A stretch of DNA of 64,000 nt from the NCBI GenBank assembly GCA_032718865.1, contig JALUTQ010000045.1, positions 1,364,001-1,428,000 of the forward strand. The letters are read 5' to 3'. The position numbers were made by a program, and so were the translations under genes. The DNA comes from Tilletia caries (taxonomy: Eukaryota; Basidiomycota; Exobasidiomycetes; Tilletiales; Tilletiaceae). Positions within the stretch are counted from its first letter, which is position 1. Each line of letters begins with the position of its first letter. A model generated the notes under the pieces. That model made no database searches and was not told the origin of the DNA. It worked only from the letters and a program-made list of their open reading frames with translations. Shown piece by piece: positions 10,493 to 21,757 of the stretch.

Positions 10493-13023
10493 CTAAGGCG
10501 TCGGCGTCGAAGAGATATCACCCATCTTCTCTCCTACCCGGATCGTTTGACCAGGTTCAAGCGTGAAGCGGAAGTTTTCTGGGGCTTCAAAGACCAGGAC
10601 AATCGTGCTTCCCAGCAGGAAGCCACCCATCTCCTCACCAGCTCGGAGGGGTTGGCCGCCAAGCAGTCGACTCGCAGCGCTGTAGCTTGCCTCGGAGTAG
10701 GTTCCCGCCAACTTTTGCCTATCGCGAACATTGGTTCGCAGTGCTTTGTCAAAGTTGATCTGCAAGAAAGAAGAAATGTGAGATGCGTGAGCAGCTGTGC
10801 ATCGACCAAAGACGAAGTCACTGAGACACCGGGCTCACCTTGATGGAGCCAACATTGGTAGCTCCGACCGGAACCATTCCGAAGAACCCGTGCCGCCAGC
10901 GGCCGAGCAAAGCCACTCGTTCATTCAGGACGAACAGGTTGGACAGTCGGGAAGCCATGTAAGGAGAGACGGAATAGAGTTCCCCTGAAGTAGCAAGCGC
11001 CGCGGTCAAAATGTCAGTTCAACATCATCCATCACCATCGCATGAAAGATCAAGAGGCAGGAAGAAAATGAAGTGCTCACCGCGGAAGTGCCGTCTTCGT
11101 TCAACCACCCAGTTCGTTGGACTGTGGAATCTGTGGTAGTCTCCGGGCGCAAGGTAGATGACCGCGAACACAAGTTTGTTTCCCTCCTTCATGCCATCGG
11201 GGGCGGGCGAGCTGGAGAAATCCAAAATGGACGGAAGAGCACCACTGCCCATCTCGTAGGCCACATTGGCATACTTTCCAATGATCTCCGGTGTGTCTGG
11301 TGTGGGCACACCCGCATCTTCGTCTTCCTCCTCGTCAGCGTCGGACGGATGCTGCTGTACGTTGGGAACGGCCTGATCGCTACCACCCGGGACAGGTCGA
11401 GCTGACGACGGAACCGCGTTCTGATATTGAGGACCGCTTCCTGCTTGCATCTGCTGTGCCTTTTTGGAGTATGGCGTGTTGCTGCTGACCCAGCTCTTCC
11501 ACCATGTAAAGCTGACCAGCTTGCGCCAACCCCGTTTCCTCTTCGGCGGCGCGTTACCCAGAAGACGACTCAAGCTGTACTCGATGCCGTTCAAGTTTGC
11601 GAACTGCTGCTCGTCAATAGTCTGTCCGTGTTCCTTTGTGGGTAGGGGCTCAAATGGAGATGTGCTTTGGGGATCGGTGGACAGTCCGAGAAGAGCATCA
11701 AGGGAATAGGTGATGCCCTTGACCTGTTCGACGCGGCGCCCTTTGATCGAGCCAAAATGAAGAACCTTGCCGTCTGCGGGAGAAACCTGCCAAAAGTATG
11801 AAGCCCTCCCAGTCAGATGGTCTGCCGCACAAATGTACTTTGCAGGACAGTATCCAATGGCGCTCTCACCAGTAATGCATCGGCAACTGGTCTTGCGCCC
11901 TCCTTGAGCTCTCGACTAAAGAACTCTCCCAGTGATCGGTAGTGAGTGAGGTCTTCGTCCTTCATCTCGTCGAGGTTGCAGCCGAAAATCCAAGAGTAGA
12001 GGCGGAATCCATGAGGTCGGAACCAGACTGGCAGAGTAATGCTGTTTGCCCAGCCCCAAGCGCGAGAGATTGCATTGAGCGGGAGTGCGCCGATGACGAA
12101 GACCTGTTCGAGCTCAGGAGCATTGGATCAATCTGCTGTAATAGAATAGGACCTATGGTTCGAAAATCCATTCGCATAGAAGCGGCAACTCACCGTCCAT
12201 GGGCCGCTCATCTTGACTACCTGTCCATTCTCATCGACGACGCGTCCGACAATCGAGTCCGAGTTGGTGTTCTCGCTGTCGAGATAATCGCGCCTAGCTT
12301 TGACGCCGACAATGACCAATGCTCCCAGCAGAAACGGAAGCGGATACCAGATGGTAGGGGTCGTGCGCCAGGCATGGACCACGCGCGCTGATTAACGGAG
12401 GTGTCAGGGAAAAAAAGGAAAACAGACTTTCAGCGCCCCCCTCCAGACATCCGTCGTGATCTGTATTCCGCATACGTACCAAACGTGCCGCTACCGGATG
12501 GTCCTGAGCTACCGCTACCATTTGGCCCATCAGAAACGCCCTCAGCAGGTGCATGTCCTTTGCTGGCTTTCTGCTGCTGCTGCTGTTCTGCGAGTTTGTG
12601 CGCCTTGATGCTCGACGCTTCTCGCAGCGCCTGGGCAGGATCGGAGGCGCGCGATGGTGTTCGATCACTTGGGCTTTTTCCTCGAACAGGCCCCAACGTC
12701 GAGAAGAAGGCTCGTCTGGACGAGGCGGCTAAGTGCGAGCTGACGGCTCCTGCCCCTGCTGACTCGCGCGCTTTTTGACGTAATGACCGGACATCGGCAG
12801 TGAAGGAGTAGTTGTGGATCGACCGAGAGGCATAGCCTTGGCTGCGTTGGTGAGGACCGGACGTCTCTGCAGCGGTTCGGCCTGTAATGCTGACGGGCCT
12901 TCGAGCCGCGCCAGAGAAGAACGCATGTCCCGAGGTTGCTTTGACCGCAAGCTGGCTAGACGCGAAACAGCGAAGACTGGTGCCGACTGCGATCACGCTT
13001 TGCGTGGCAGGGAAGCCTGACAT
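10493..13023 (-). CDS. PSD1: Mitochondrial phosphatidylserine decarboxylase
   Basis: Converts phosphatidylserine to phosphatidylethanolamine at the mitochondrial inner membrane. Six exons: 12480-13023, 12194-12387, 11870-12103, 11081-11786, 10839-10984, 10493-10759; they sum to 696 residues. The N-terminus has a Ser/Arg/Ala-rich presequence. A membrane segment follows early in exon 2 ([15 protein letters not shown]), then the catalytic domain. The usual Asp/His residues are seen in [11 protein letters not shown] and [11 protein letters not shown]. The self-cleavage LGST motif, which yields the pyruvoyl group, is in [16 protein letters not shown] near the end. A linker with an acidic [11 protein letters not shown] stretch interrupts the middle and is longer than in yeast. 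The start at 13023 is the first true ATG; the frame opens further upstream without one. Confidence 0.95.
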
Positions 13024-13707
13024 CGTTTGCGTTGCCCTTGCTGACGACGAAGCGGGGAAGTGCGAGCTGTTGTTTGCCCTTCTGCTCCCCGTTGCCTCGT
13101 TCACCGTTCACCCAAGCACGCTGTCTGCTAGGCGCGCAAAGAAGCGATTATTCAGATGAGGCACGTGGGCAGGGCCTTCTCCGCAAACAAGGTGGTGAAG
13201 GAGATGATGGTGGCAGGACAAAGGCGGGACTACTAGTACTGCTTATATATGTTGGCCGGGCTGGGGGAAGAAGAAGAACGACCCGGTCTCTTTCCAATAA
13301 TTTGGCATGATTTTGCCATCGAAAGCCACAGACTATGTATGTAGTTCTTCCTTTCTTGCCGCAAAGAAGCACGAGCTGAGCTGGTCTCGCTGTGGTACGA
13401 GCACAAGGACGCGTCAGGCTGGAGAGGGGAGCACACGTATGTATTGAGGAGGAATCAGTTCACAAACAGGGGAGCGGACAGCAACGAAGGTCAAAAAGCC
13501 GTGCACGCTGACGAGCCGACACGAGGAACGAGGATTTCGGTCCAGAGACCAGGATCCGCCTCGTCCGCGCCCGTACTGCAAGACCGTGATGTCGAGCGTG
13601 GGCTCGATGAACGGGGGTTGACGAACCGACAAATGCGAAAGGGACGAGATGAAACAGGGGGCCGAAAAAGGCGCTGGATCCGTGAGTAATTGCCGAATTG
13701 TCGATCT
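13024..13707. other. Intergenic between DnaJ and PSD1
   Basis: Contains the PSD1 promoter and DnaJ 3' flank. Frames on both strands here have no domain. No clear TATA or repeat stands out. Confidence 0.5.
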
Positions 13708-15490
13708 CTATGATTGCGCACATTGCACCTGCGGTCCACCGCCTGGCCCGTCCTCGTCGTCGTCGAGATCCATAGCACCCGGTCCACGGCTGCCACCTGA
13801 TCCGCGAGTTTCGCGTTCCGAGAGATCCTCCTAATGGTCATCAAATGAGACACAGAAATAAGTCAGCACTCTGAGGAGGCGGACGAGTTGAAAATAATTA
13901 CACTCACCAGTTGTACCTCCTCGATCTCGAGGTCTTTCTTGAGCTTGGGCAGAGGGTTCCGAGGGGGCAAGGCTTGCTCCAGTAGTGGGATCGATGCCTC
14001 TGGCATCGACTCGGGGAATGTGACGTTAAACTTGATGTAAAGGTCGCCGAGCTCGTGGTGTCGGTACGAAGGCATGCCCTGCTCTCGTACTACCTTCATC
14101 GCGTCTGCAAGGAGTAAAAAAGAAAACACGTCAGCCAAACAGACGCAAGCAAAGGTGTAAAGACGGGCACTCATTGACAAACTCACCCGGCTTGATCACT
14201 TCACCCGGATTGAGTTGCACGTGGAGTGCGCGATCGTCGAGGTGCTCAATCTGAATCTGCCCACCCGCAAGAGCTGTGAGGAGGTCTACCTCGACCTCGC
14301 AGATAAGGTCGTTCTTCCTTCGCTTGAAGTGCGGGTGCGGTTGCTCGTCCACCACAAAGATGACGTCTCCGGGAATCGTGTTCGGCGCCTGGTCGGCCTC
14401 CTCCTTGAACGTGATCTGCTGTCCGTCTTCCATACCCTTGTCGACGCGGACCTCGAGCACCTTGCGCTCTTGCACTACCTTCTTGCCCGAGCAGGTCTTG
14501 CATCGATCCTTGGGCGCGATAACCTCGCCCGTACCTGTGCACTCTTGACAGGTCTGTTGCATTTGCTGAACCATGGGGCCGAGCTGTCGCAAGACAACCT
14601 TTATGCCGTTTCCGTTGCAACCTGTGCACTTCTTCACCGAGCCCTCCTTTCCTCCTCGACCCTCGCATTTGACGCAAATGACGTGCTTTTGCAGAGCAAG
14701 CTTGACCGTCTTGCCCTTGTACAGCTCCTCCAGGGTGGCCTTGACGCGATGTACGAGATCCTTGCCCTTGCGAGGTCCACGTGGTCGCCCGCCGCCACCG
14801 CCGCCGCCGCCAAAGAAGCTGCCACCGCCGCCGCCGAAGAGCTGTGAGAACAGATCTTGGGGGTCCATCCCACCGCCCATTCCACCGCTCTCATTCAGCC
14901 CCTGTTCGCCGAAGCGGTCATACAGCTCGCGCTTCTGAGGGTCTGAAAGAGATTCGTAGGCCGCTGTGACCTCTTTAAACTGTAGATGAGGTGATGAGAG
15001 TTAGAATAGCGCGTCCCCTCAGGCTGCGCGTCGTCTAAGCCATCTCTCACCTGTTCTGGGTCACCTCCCTTGTCGGGGTGCAGAGCGAGTGCCTTCTTGC
15101 GGTAAGCCCTGTTGGAAGGTACGTTGGGATAAGAATCAGCACGCGTCACTCCTGGGCACAGCCACTAAATGCGTTTAGCACTCACTTCTTCAATTCGGCT
15201 TCGGACGCTTCGGGAGACACGCCGAGCAGGTCGTAGAACTAGTCAAGGTGGGGCGTGAAAAATACGGAGAAGGAATGCGCACAGTCAGCAAAGGTAGATG
15301 AGCGTTGCCCTAGTTGCCATGTGTGCTTCCGCTCACCTTGGTGTCTCTAAAGGAGTGTACGACACAAAGGCCAGTAGTGATGAGAGGGGAGAAAGTGGGC
15401 AGGAGCGGGAAGGCAGGGTCAGTCTCGCGCTTCTTCATTCTCCTCCGCAAGAATGCCGCCAGGACGGCGTGATGTAACTCACTTCACCAT
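13708..15490 (-). CDS. Type I J-protein, Ydj1/DNAJA-like co-chaperone
   Basis: Hsp70 co-chaperone that binds unfolded clients and stimulates Hsp70 ATPase. Seven exons: 15483-15490, 15337-15346, 15186-15238, 15051-15108, 14187-14979, 13908-14104, 13708-13830; together 413 residues. It starts MVKDTKFYDLLGVS. The J domain carries HPD (LALHPDKGGD). A Gly/Phe-rich linker (GGGGGSFFGGGG) follows, then four CxxCxGxG zinc-finger repeats (CVKCEGRG, CTGCNGNG, CQECTGTG, CKTCSGKK) and the client-binding C-terminal domain. The last residues CAQS form a CaaX farnesylation motif, as in Ydj1, which would tether it to membranes. Exons 1 and 2 are only 8 and 10 nt, but both are needed to build the conserved MVKxTKFY start. 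Confidence 0.95.
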
Positions 15491-16171
15491 TGTCGTGTGA
15501 GCTCAACAACAAGTCTTGGGAAGATGTCGAGATGATATAAGTGTCTCGTCCGAGAGCTCGTTCGCTGGATTCGAGTGTGCGGCAGCGAGAGACGGAAGTC
15601 CAGGTGGTGTTGCGGTACAGATGGAAACCGCTGGTCAGGAAGAAAGCTGGAGATCTTGAGGGTGTCGTGAGTCGTCCTCCCTCCTCACCGACTTTTTCAG
15701 CACCGGTCCACAGAACCTCGCCGAAGGTTTCCGAATCCTTCTGGAAGACTTCCATTCAAACGCCGAGGTCCGAGACACAAACTCACCCATGCGACATCCG
15801 AGCAGTGCGTACGGCCGAGAGCATTCATTTCCACATTCCACCTGCGCGCCGGCCAGCGACGAGCTGGTCATGGTCAGTCTAGTCTTATGGGAAGCGTGAA
15901 AGCAGGAGAGAGAAGGATGTCGTAAGTGCGTGTGTTGGCATTGCAGGTCGACGTTGCAGATCAATCGTAACCCAAGCAGAGGTTTGTATGTGTACAAATA
16001 TCAATCACGGGAAAGCCAGGTCGAGTTCGAGGTAAGCGTCGCGCATAATCCTTGCGACAGGAAAGTCGAGCACCAAAAGGGACCGGACCCTGTTGTGTGC
16101 CCTTCTGTTCCCTTCCGTCCTTGTCCGCTAACGGCGCGTAGAGGTAACATAAAAGAGATTCGAGACGCGTA
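15491..16171. other. Intergenic, DnaJ promoter and permease 1 3' flank
   Basis: No gene recognised. The 94-120-codon frames here on both strands have no domain and no conserved splice pattern. Confidence 0.5.
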
Positions 16172-18260
16172 TCAGCAGATGGTGCTGATGATCTTCTTCA
16201 TCAGCGGTTGTTGCCGCTCCGCCTCGCGCTCGGCCCGCAGAGCCTCCAGGGGAATGTGCTTTCGGCCGGTGACCAGATCGATGTCCGAAATGCGGACCCA
16301 TTTAGATCGCCAGACAAGCTTGGCGAACACGTAGAAGGCAATGACGATAGGAACAGCGAGGTAGCTGCAAGCGCAAGAAGGCAGAGAGAGTCAGCACGTA
16401 ACTCAGACTTGGAACACTTTCTGGCCACGCACGCGGCACACGCGTCGCCTGAGTAACTCACTTCTGGAAGAATGCAACAATACGCTCCTTGGGACTAAAC
16501 TCAGCTGCGCCGATTGGGGATATCGAGACGTACAGCTGGAAGATGAGCACAAGGATGTTGAAGACCAAGCCGATCACCGAGCCCCACACGCCTGCGGGGG
16601 AAGCCCAAGGAAGCTCCTCGACCGTGTAGCCTTGACGCTTCCATGCGATGCGGAATCGAATGTGTGCGAGGCAGATGGATGCCCAAGTAAAGATGCTGGA
16701 GAGTGCCGAGAGCGACAGCAGCCAGTAGAAGATGTCCGTGGAGCTGGAAGCGTACTGCACGTATGCAAATGCTCCAAAGAGCAAGGAGAGCATCACAGCG
16801 GGGATGGGTCGACCTTCGCGGTCGATGTAGCCGAAAAACGAAGGGGCTTGTCCGAAGCGGGCCATGGCAGCCAACGTGCGGGACGCGCCGTACACGGCTG
16901 AGTTTCCGACGGAGAGCACGGAGACGAGAATGACCGCGTTGAAGATGTCCGGCAGAACCTTGATGCCTCCAATGTTCATCGCAATGACGAAGGGAGAAGA
17001 GGCCGCGTTAGTGGCCCCGAGAAGGCCATCGGTGTCGGCAGGCACGATGAGACCAATGAGGAAGAGAGAGATAATGTAGAAGATCATGATACGCCTGTTT
17101 ATCATCGATGCCAAAAGAGGTTATTGAATAAGTACTTATCTTCTCTGAGTTTGTGATGAGAGGACGTACCAGAACACCTGTTTGGACGCCCGGGGAACCT
17201 CTTTGCGAGGGTTAGCCGTCTCGGCGGCGGCAAGGCCGATCAGCTCCGTGCCACCAAAGGCGAAAGCGGCGTTGGCGAAGACGTAGCAGAACCCCTTGAA
17301 GCCGTTCTTGAACGCTAACCCATTGTGCCAAGTGGCTGCACCGAGATACTGTCCGCTGGGTGCACCTCCGCAGTTGATAACAACGGCAACGATGATGAAA
17401 CCGATTACCGCTACAATCTTGATCATGGATGAGGCTGATTCGAACTCGCCGTACCCCTTCACGCCGAACATGTTGATGAAGAGGACGATGAGAAGGAAGA
17501 TGGTGATCCACACGCCGGGAGTCACTTTTTGATCAGGGTCCCAGTACGAGATGACGATGGTCGCGACGGTAAGTTCGAAAGGAAGGACTACGAACCACTG
17601 AGAACCCGATGTTGGAATCGAACCAGTATGTCAGACACCTTGCAAAGGATTTGAAGATGGAGAAAGACGGGTCTCACCTGAAGCCAGTAGTTCCAGCCCA
17701 TAGCAAAACCCCATGCTGGGTCGATAAAACGGGTCGAGTAGGCTGCGAAGGAACCAGAGACGGGCAATACTGTCGCGAGCTCGCCGAGAGCCATGACAAC
17801 GAACTGATGAAAGAAGGGGGGATAAAGGCGATCAGGACGATTCGTGCGCGCGCTGAGGACAGAGCGCCTCGCCAGGGAAAGAAAGAGGAAGAAGACTCAC
17901 GAACAGCATGATACCGATCAGGAGGAAGTCGATCAAGAGGAATCCGGGTCCGCCATTGAAGAGACTGCCGCCCGATCCAACGAAGAGACCAGTGCCGATG
18001 GAGCCTCCGAAGGCAATCATCTGCATGTGACGACTCGATAATCTGCGCTTGAGGCCATCGTTTGTGTCCTCTGAGCCGTCCTCGCTGCGGACCTCCTCTG
18101 CTGCGGTGCCGTAGTTCTTCTCGTCATATGCCGGAGGAGCCGTCTTGGACTCGGCGATGACGGGCTTCTTGTCGATGCCAGAGCCGACGACTTCGGGGAT
18201 ACCGATAGTGCTGGGGTCCGCGGGCTTGAAGCCGTCGACGAAGTTTCGCCAGACTCCCAT
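16172..18260 (-). CDS. Amino-acid permease 1 (yeast AAP/YAT family)
   Basis: Proton-coupled amino-acid uptake at the plasma membrane. Five exons: 17901-18260, 17678-17803, 17170-17597, 16462-17094, 16172-16364; 579 residues. A hydrophilic N-tail of ~70 residues precedes the family signature LKRRLSSRHMQMIAFGGSIGTGLF. About twelve membrane segments follow, with the usual motifs GELATVLPVSGSF, FIDPAWGFAMGWNYWLQ, GGTELIGLAAAETANPRKEVPRA and FFGYIDREGRPIPA. The C-tail is hydrophilic. The ATG at 18260 is chosen because the codon two upstream in frame is TTG, not ATG. It pairs divergently with permease 2 about 3.5 kb away, which has the same domain plan but more introns. Substrate is not predictable from the sequence. 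Confidence 0.95.
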
Positions 18261-18565
18261 TGTCAAAAGGTTCGTGAGGGCGGGCGATGAAGTGATGGAG
18301 GCGTGGGATGCGACTTGCTCAGAGGGAAGACAAGAGGCGACGTTGGAGGGAACAGAAATGCTGGTTCAGCCGGGAGGCGAGCTCTTTTTAAACGGATGGC
18401 AACTGATAAGAATTCTTCAGCGGGGGCAGCGGGGAAGCAACCGAGGGTTTCACTGATGCTCCGCCCGTGCCCTGAGTTTAGACAGCGCTTTCCGCTAGAA
18501 TAGGCGCCCGAGCACCTATAAAGCACCTTGTTAGGGCCGTCTGATAGCAATTAATAAGCACAGGT
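18261..18565. promoter_or_regulatory. Upstream region of permease 1
   Basis: About 300 bp between the permease 1 start and the MITE, the only original promoter-proximal space left. It has a TTTTTAAACG AT-rich stretch near 18385 that could be a TATA-like element (minus strand), and several GATA cores as expected for nitrogen-regulated permeases. These are inferences from short motifs. Confidence 0.3.
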
Positions 18566-18567
18566 TA

Positions 18568-19326
18568 CTCTCGACTGCACAATAATGTTTCGGACACCGA
18601 TTTGAAGTCGCGGATCGTTTTCAGCCTGAATTTATGAAAAGAGCGTGGCGCTGTTTTAGTGATCAAAATTGTTGTCCCACACCACGTTGAACAACAGCAG
18701 TCAGTCAAGGCCAAGTGCGTTCGCAGACCATCTCGACTAAGCAGATACCGTCCCCTCAAGCACTTATTGCGCTTACTGATCACTGCTCAGCCTGCTGGAG
18801 CATTGTTGAAAGGGATTTACGATGGGTCAAGAGCGTGATGGGTGGTGGCGGAGAAGTGGGACGTGCCTGTAGTTTCGTAAACGACGTCTCAAAAGAAACT
18901 TGGAGTCTCCTGAGTCTATACCATCCTGATGCTGTTTTGGTACCGTCCTGGTCCCATTCTCCCAACTCATTCGAACTCCTTCATCCTTCATATCACCTCC
19001 CTTCCGCTGTCTCTCTTCAGTGTCCATCAAACGTTATCATAGCAGAGATACCAGGGTTAGAACTACAAAAGGACTGAGCTCTCTTGGATTGCACTTGGTA
19101 TGGATCTGCTGCGACGTGGACGGAAGCATCGGTGGTTCCTGTACGCGTCGCTCATACGTGAGATGTGAGACCCCAGCCTGTCATGAGACCGTCCTTGCGG
19201 AGGCGTCGCAGGGCCTCGGATGATCATCATGAGGTCTGCCAAAAATGATCATACGAATTCAAAATCTCTGCGAATGAAATCCGCCATCAAAAAATGAGGG
19301 TGTCCGAAACATTGTGCAGTCGAGAG
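18568..19326. mobile_element. TA-flanked MITE / Tc1-mariner-type non-autonomous element
   Basis: Terminal inverted repeats CTCTCGACTGCACAAT...GTTTCGGACACC face inward at 18568 and 19326. The left copy has a 3-nt insertion. The dinucleotide TA flanks both ends (18566-18567 and 19327-19328), the hallmark target duplication of the Tc1/mariner group. The 759-bp interior has no recognisable transposase, so it is non-autonomous or very worn. It sits ~300 bp upstream of permease 1 and could carry or displace regulatory sites. Confidence 0.75.
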
Positions 19327-21757
19327 TACATAAGTTGTGACACTGATGACGAGAACCGGCGTGCGTGTGAGCGAAGCAGCACGACAGCGCCCAGCAGCCT
19401 CGAGTTCACCGACGGGCGTCCGAATGAAGCATACAATTTATGTGCGTAGTGCGGGACCAATGCACGATAAGGATATTAGACAGGCACAATCCAATGCATG
19501 GGCAGAGCGCCTCCCGCCTCCCCATCTGGCGCTGGCGCACCGCGCAGCCAAAGGAGAGCTGGTCGCTGTGAGAGGCGAGAGCGTGACAGAAGGTAGAAAG
19601 AGTCGGGGACGGATGGCACACAGCTGCTTTGCATCGGTAATTCGGTAAGTCGGACCGCGCTGTGACGATTCCGACCCCGACCATGGAAACTGCCTTCAGA
19701 TGACCGCGTGGCTTTATGCCGAGTCTCTTGGCTCTCTCATTTTAACCCGGCTCCGGGCCTCCGGTGCAGCGGCGAGACCCGAAGCAATGAGGGAATAATA
19801 GGGGGAGGGTAGGAAATTAAAAGGCGCGTATTTTGGGGGTCTGTACAGTAACCCCAAAAGTAGCAGTCTTGATGTATGCCCAGACCCACCTTCCCTCCCT
19901 AATTTACACACATCTTCACGTTCAGGTTTCCGTCCTTTGCCATCCGTCCGCCTTCCATCGTTGCGGCCGTGCTGGACCTCGGCAAAGGGCATTACTGAAG
20001 TACCTGACAAGGCCTCTGGGCAAACCGGATCGCTCACCGCTGACCACATATTCATGGCATATAGAAGCGTTCGGAAATGGCATTCATTCGAGGAATCAGT
20101 ATACGTTCTTATACTGATGCTGGCAAAGCGTACGAACTTATACAGATGCTCTGTTCCGCTCTGTCACGTCTTTTTCTTCAGGCCTACAGATCAGCAGCTC
20201 TGTCAGCTGCGAAGTCTCGAAGGTACGCACAACCGGGTTGAAGCGTTGAAGCAGGTGGAAGCTCAAGTTGAATCCTCAGAACCTTTTCGAAGTCTGCACT
20301 TCCTTGATCTGACAGGCGGCAAAAGTGGCCTGCTCGCATTCGAAGGTCGGCTTCATCATCTCTCCCTCCTGGATCGGTTCCACATTTTGGTCGCACGATG
20401 TGAGGCTGATCGAAGATACCCAGGGCCCAGCATCACATTCGGTCTCGCCCTTCAAGCAGAAGGGATCAAAGCTCTCGGTCATGCATCCAGAGAGGTACAT
20501 GCTCTGCGTCCTCGTGTCGGCAGGTCCGCCGCTCATGCCGTGTCTTGTGCGGTCTTTACCAGTCCGATCACGTTCAGGCATCTCCCATCCTTGCCTATAA
20601 CGACTCGCGAGACCGACGACGAGATACTGAGCTGATATCACTTCTTCTCATCTGCCTTGCCTCCTCCAGCACGCCGCCGAAGCGCAGCAGATCTTTGGTT
20701 GGCTAAAAACTCTTTCAGGCCCGCGACGACTTATTCGGGGGATACGTTCGCTTCTCATGTTCCCGCTCCCGCTTAATAGTTTGGTACACCACTTTACGGA
20801 CTCGCGGAGCTTCCCTGGAGATACGTAGCTTGTCGACACCTTTGGTTCAACATCCAGTCGTGGGTCCGCTCACGACGGCTCTCGCCCTCGTTTCTCATTC
20901 CTTGTGGGTGCCTTTTCCCTGTTCGAAGCGTGAGAACGCGGTTCGCCTGTCCCCTCTGCGACTCTGAGCCTGCTGACCTTTTCCGTGTTTCTCATAGATG
21001 TCTCGCTGTTCCTGCCATCTTTCAACGTCACCAGCAGGAACGTTCTGCACTGTGCTTTCTCAGGCCTTGGCCCGTACATGCTCAGGAAACGTTGGCCGTG
21101 GCTCCCTCGGCCTGATTTGCGGACCGGCCGGCGGCACACTGTTCTGAGAAGGATCTCGAAGCAGGGAACTTGCGAGAGTCCGGCTGCCTGTTCAGCGCAA
21201 AGTTAACGATTAATTGTGCGGGATGTGAACCATGCATCTCAAACTCTGCCTCCCCCCGCCCGTGCTGGTACGGATTCAATTTCCTTTCTCTGGGTCGACA
21301 GAAAGGCCACTCTCATTTCATGCGACTGCCGGTCTCGGCAGTCGACTTGCGTCGCCCCCAAGCCCATGAACAGACCCGGATCAGCTCTCCTTGAACCTTG
21401 TGGTTCGTTCCCCCGTCTCGAGCGCTGCCATGAACACATGGACCGACGGCGCCTCAGCCACATGCAACGTTTTTCCGACGAGATCTGGGTGTACCAAAGC
21501 TTGCCTGTGGGCAGGACCATTGATGAGACGTTCCTCAACCCTGGTTCGACCGACCGTACCGGATTCACGCCGCGGGAAGGTACATTTATGAAGCATCTTT
21601 CTTCCTGACTGACCGCTCTCTTTTGTTCCCATCACCCTTTCTGGCCGCGCCAGATCGAACTTATACACTTTCCTTGCCCTTTTCCTTGTCCTTGTCTTTG
21701 TCCTTGTCCTTGTCTTCTTCCTCCTCTTCCTCCTCTTCCTACTCTTCCTCTTCCAGA
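19327..21757. other. 2.4-kb stretch between MITE and permease 2, no confident gene
   Basis: Several frames exist on both strands (19937-20635 plus; 20276-20641, 21239-21568 and 21381-21812 minus). None shows a domain or a consistent splice pattern. A minus-strand stretch at about 20930-21140 has weak likeness to the HMG boxes of the left end (GDVERWQEQ against ADVRRWYEEL). The last ~100 bp before permease 2 is a pyrimidine-rich CCTTGTCCTTG/CTTCCTCC tract, common near fungal transcription starts. Confidence 0.45.

Noticed and set aside
14215..14847. 210-codon plus-strand open frame
   Set aside because: Antisense to the zinc-finger and client-binding exon of the DnaJ gene; a GC-rich shadow frame.
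19937..20635. 232-codon plus-strand frame between MITE and permease 2
   Set aside because: No domain, no splice continuity, overlapping frames on the other strand of equal quality; left as unassigned sequence.
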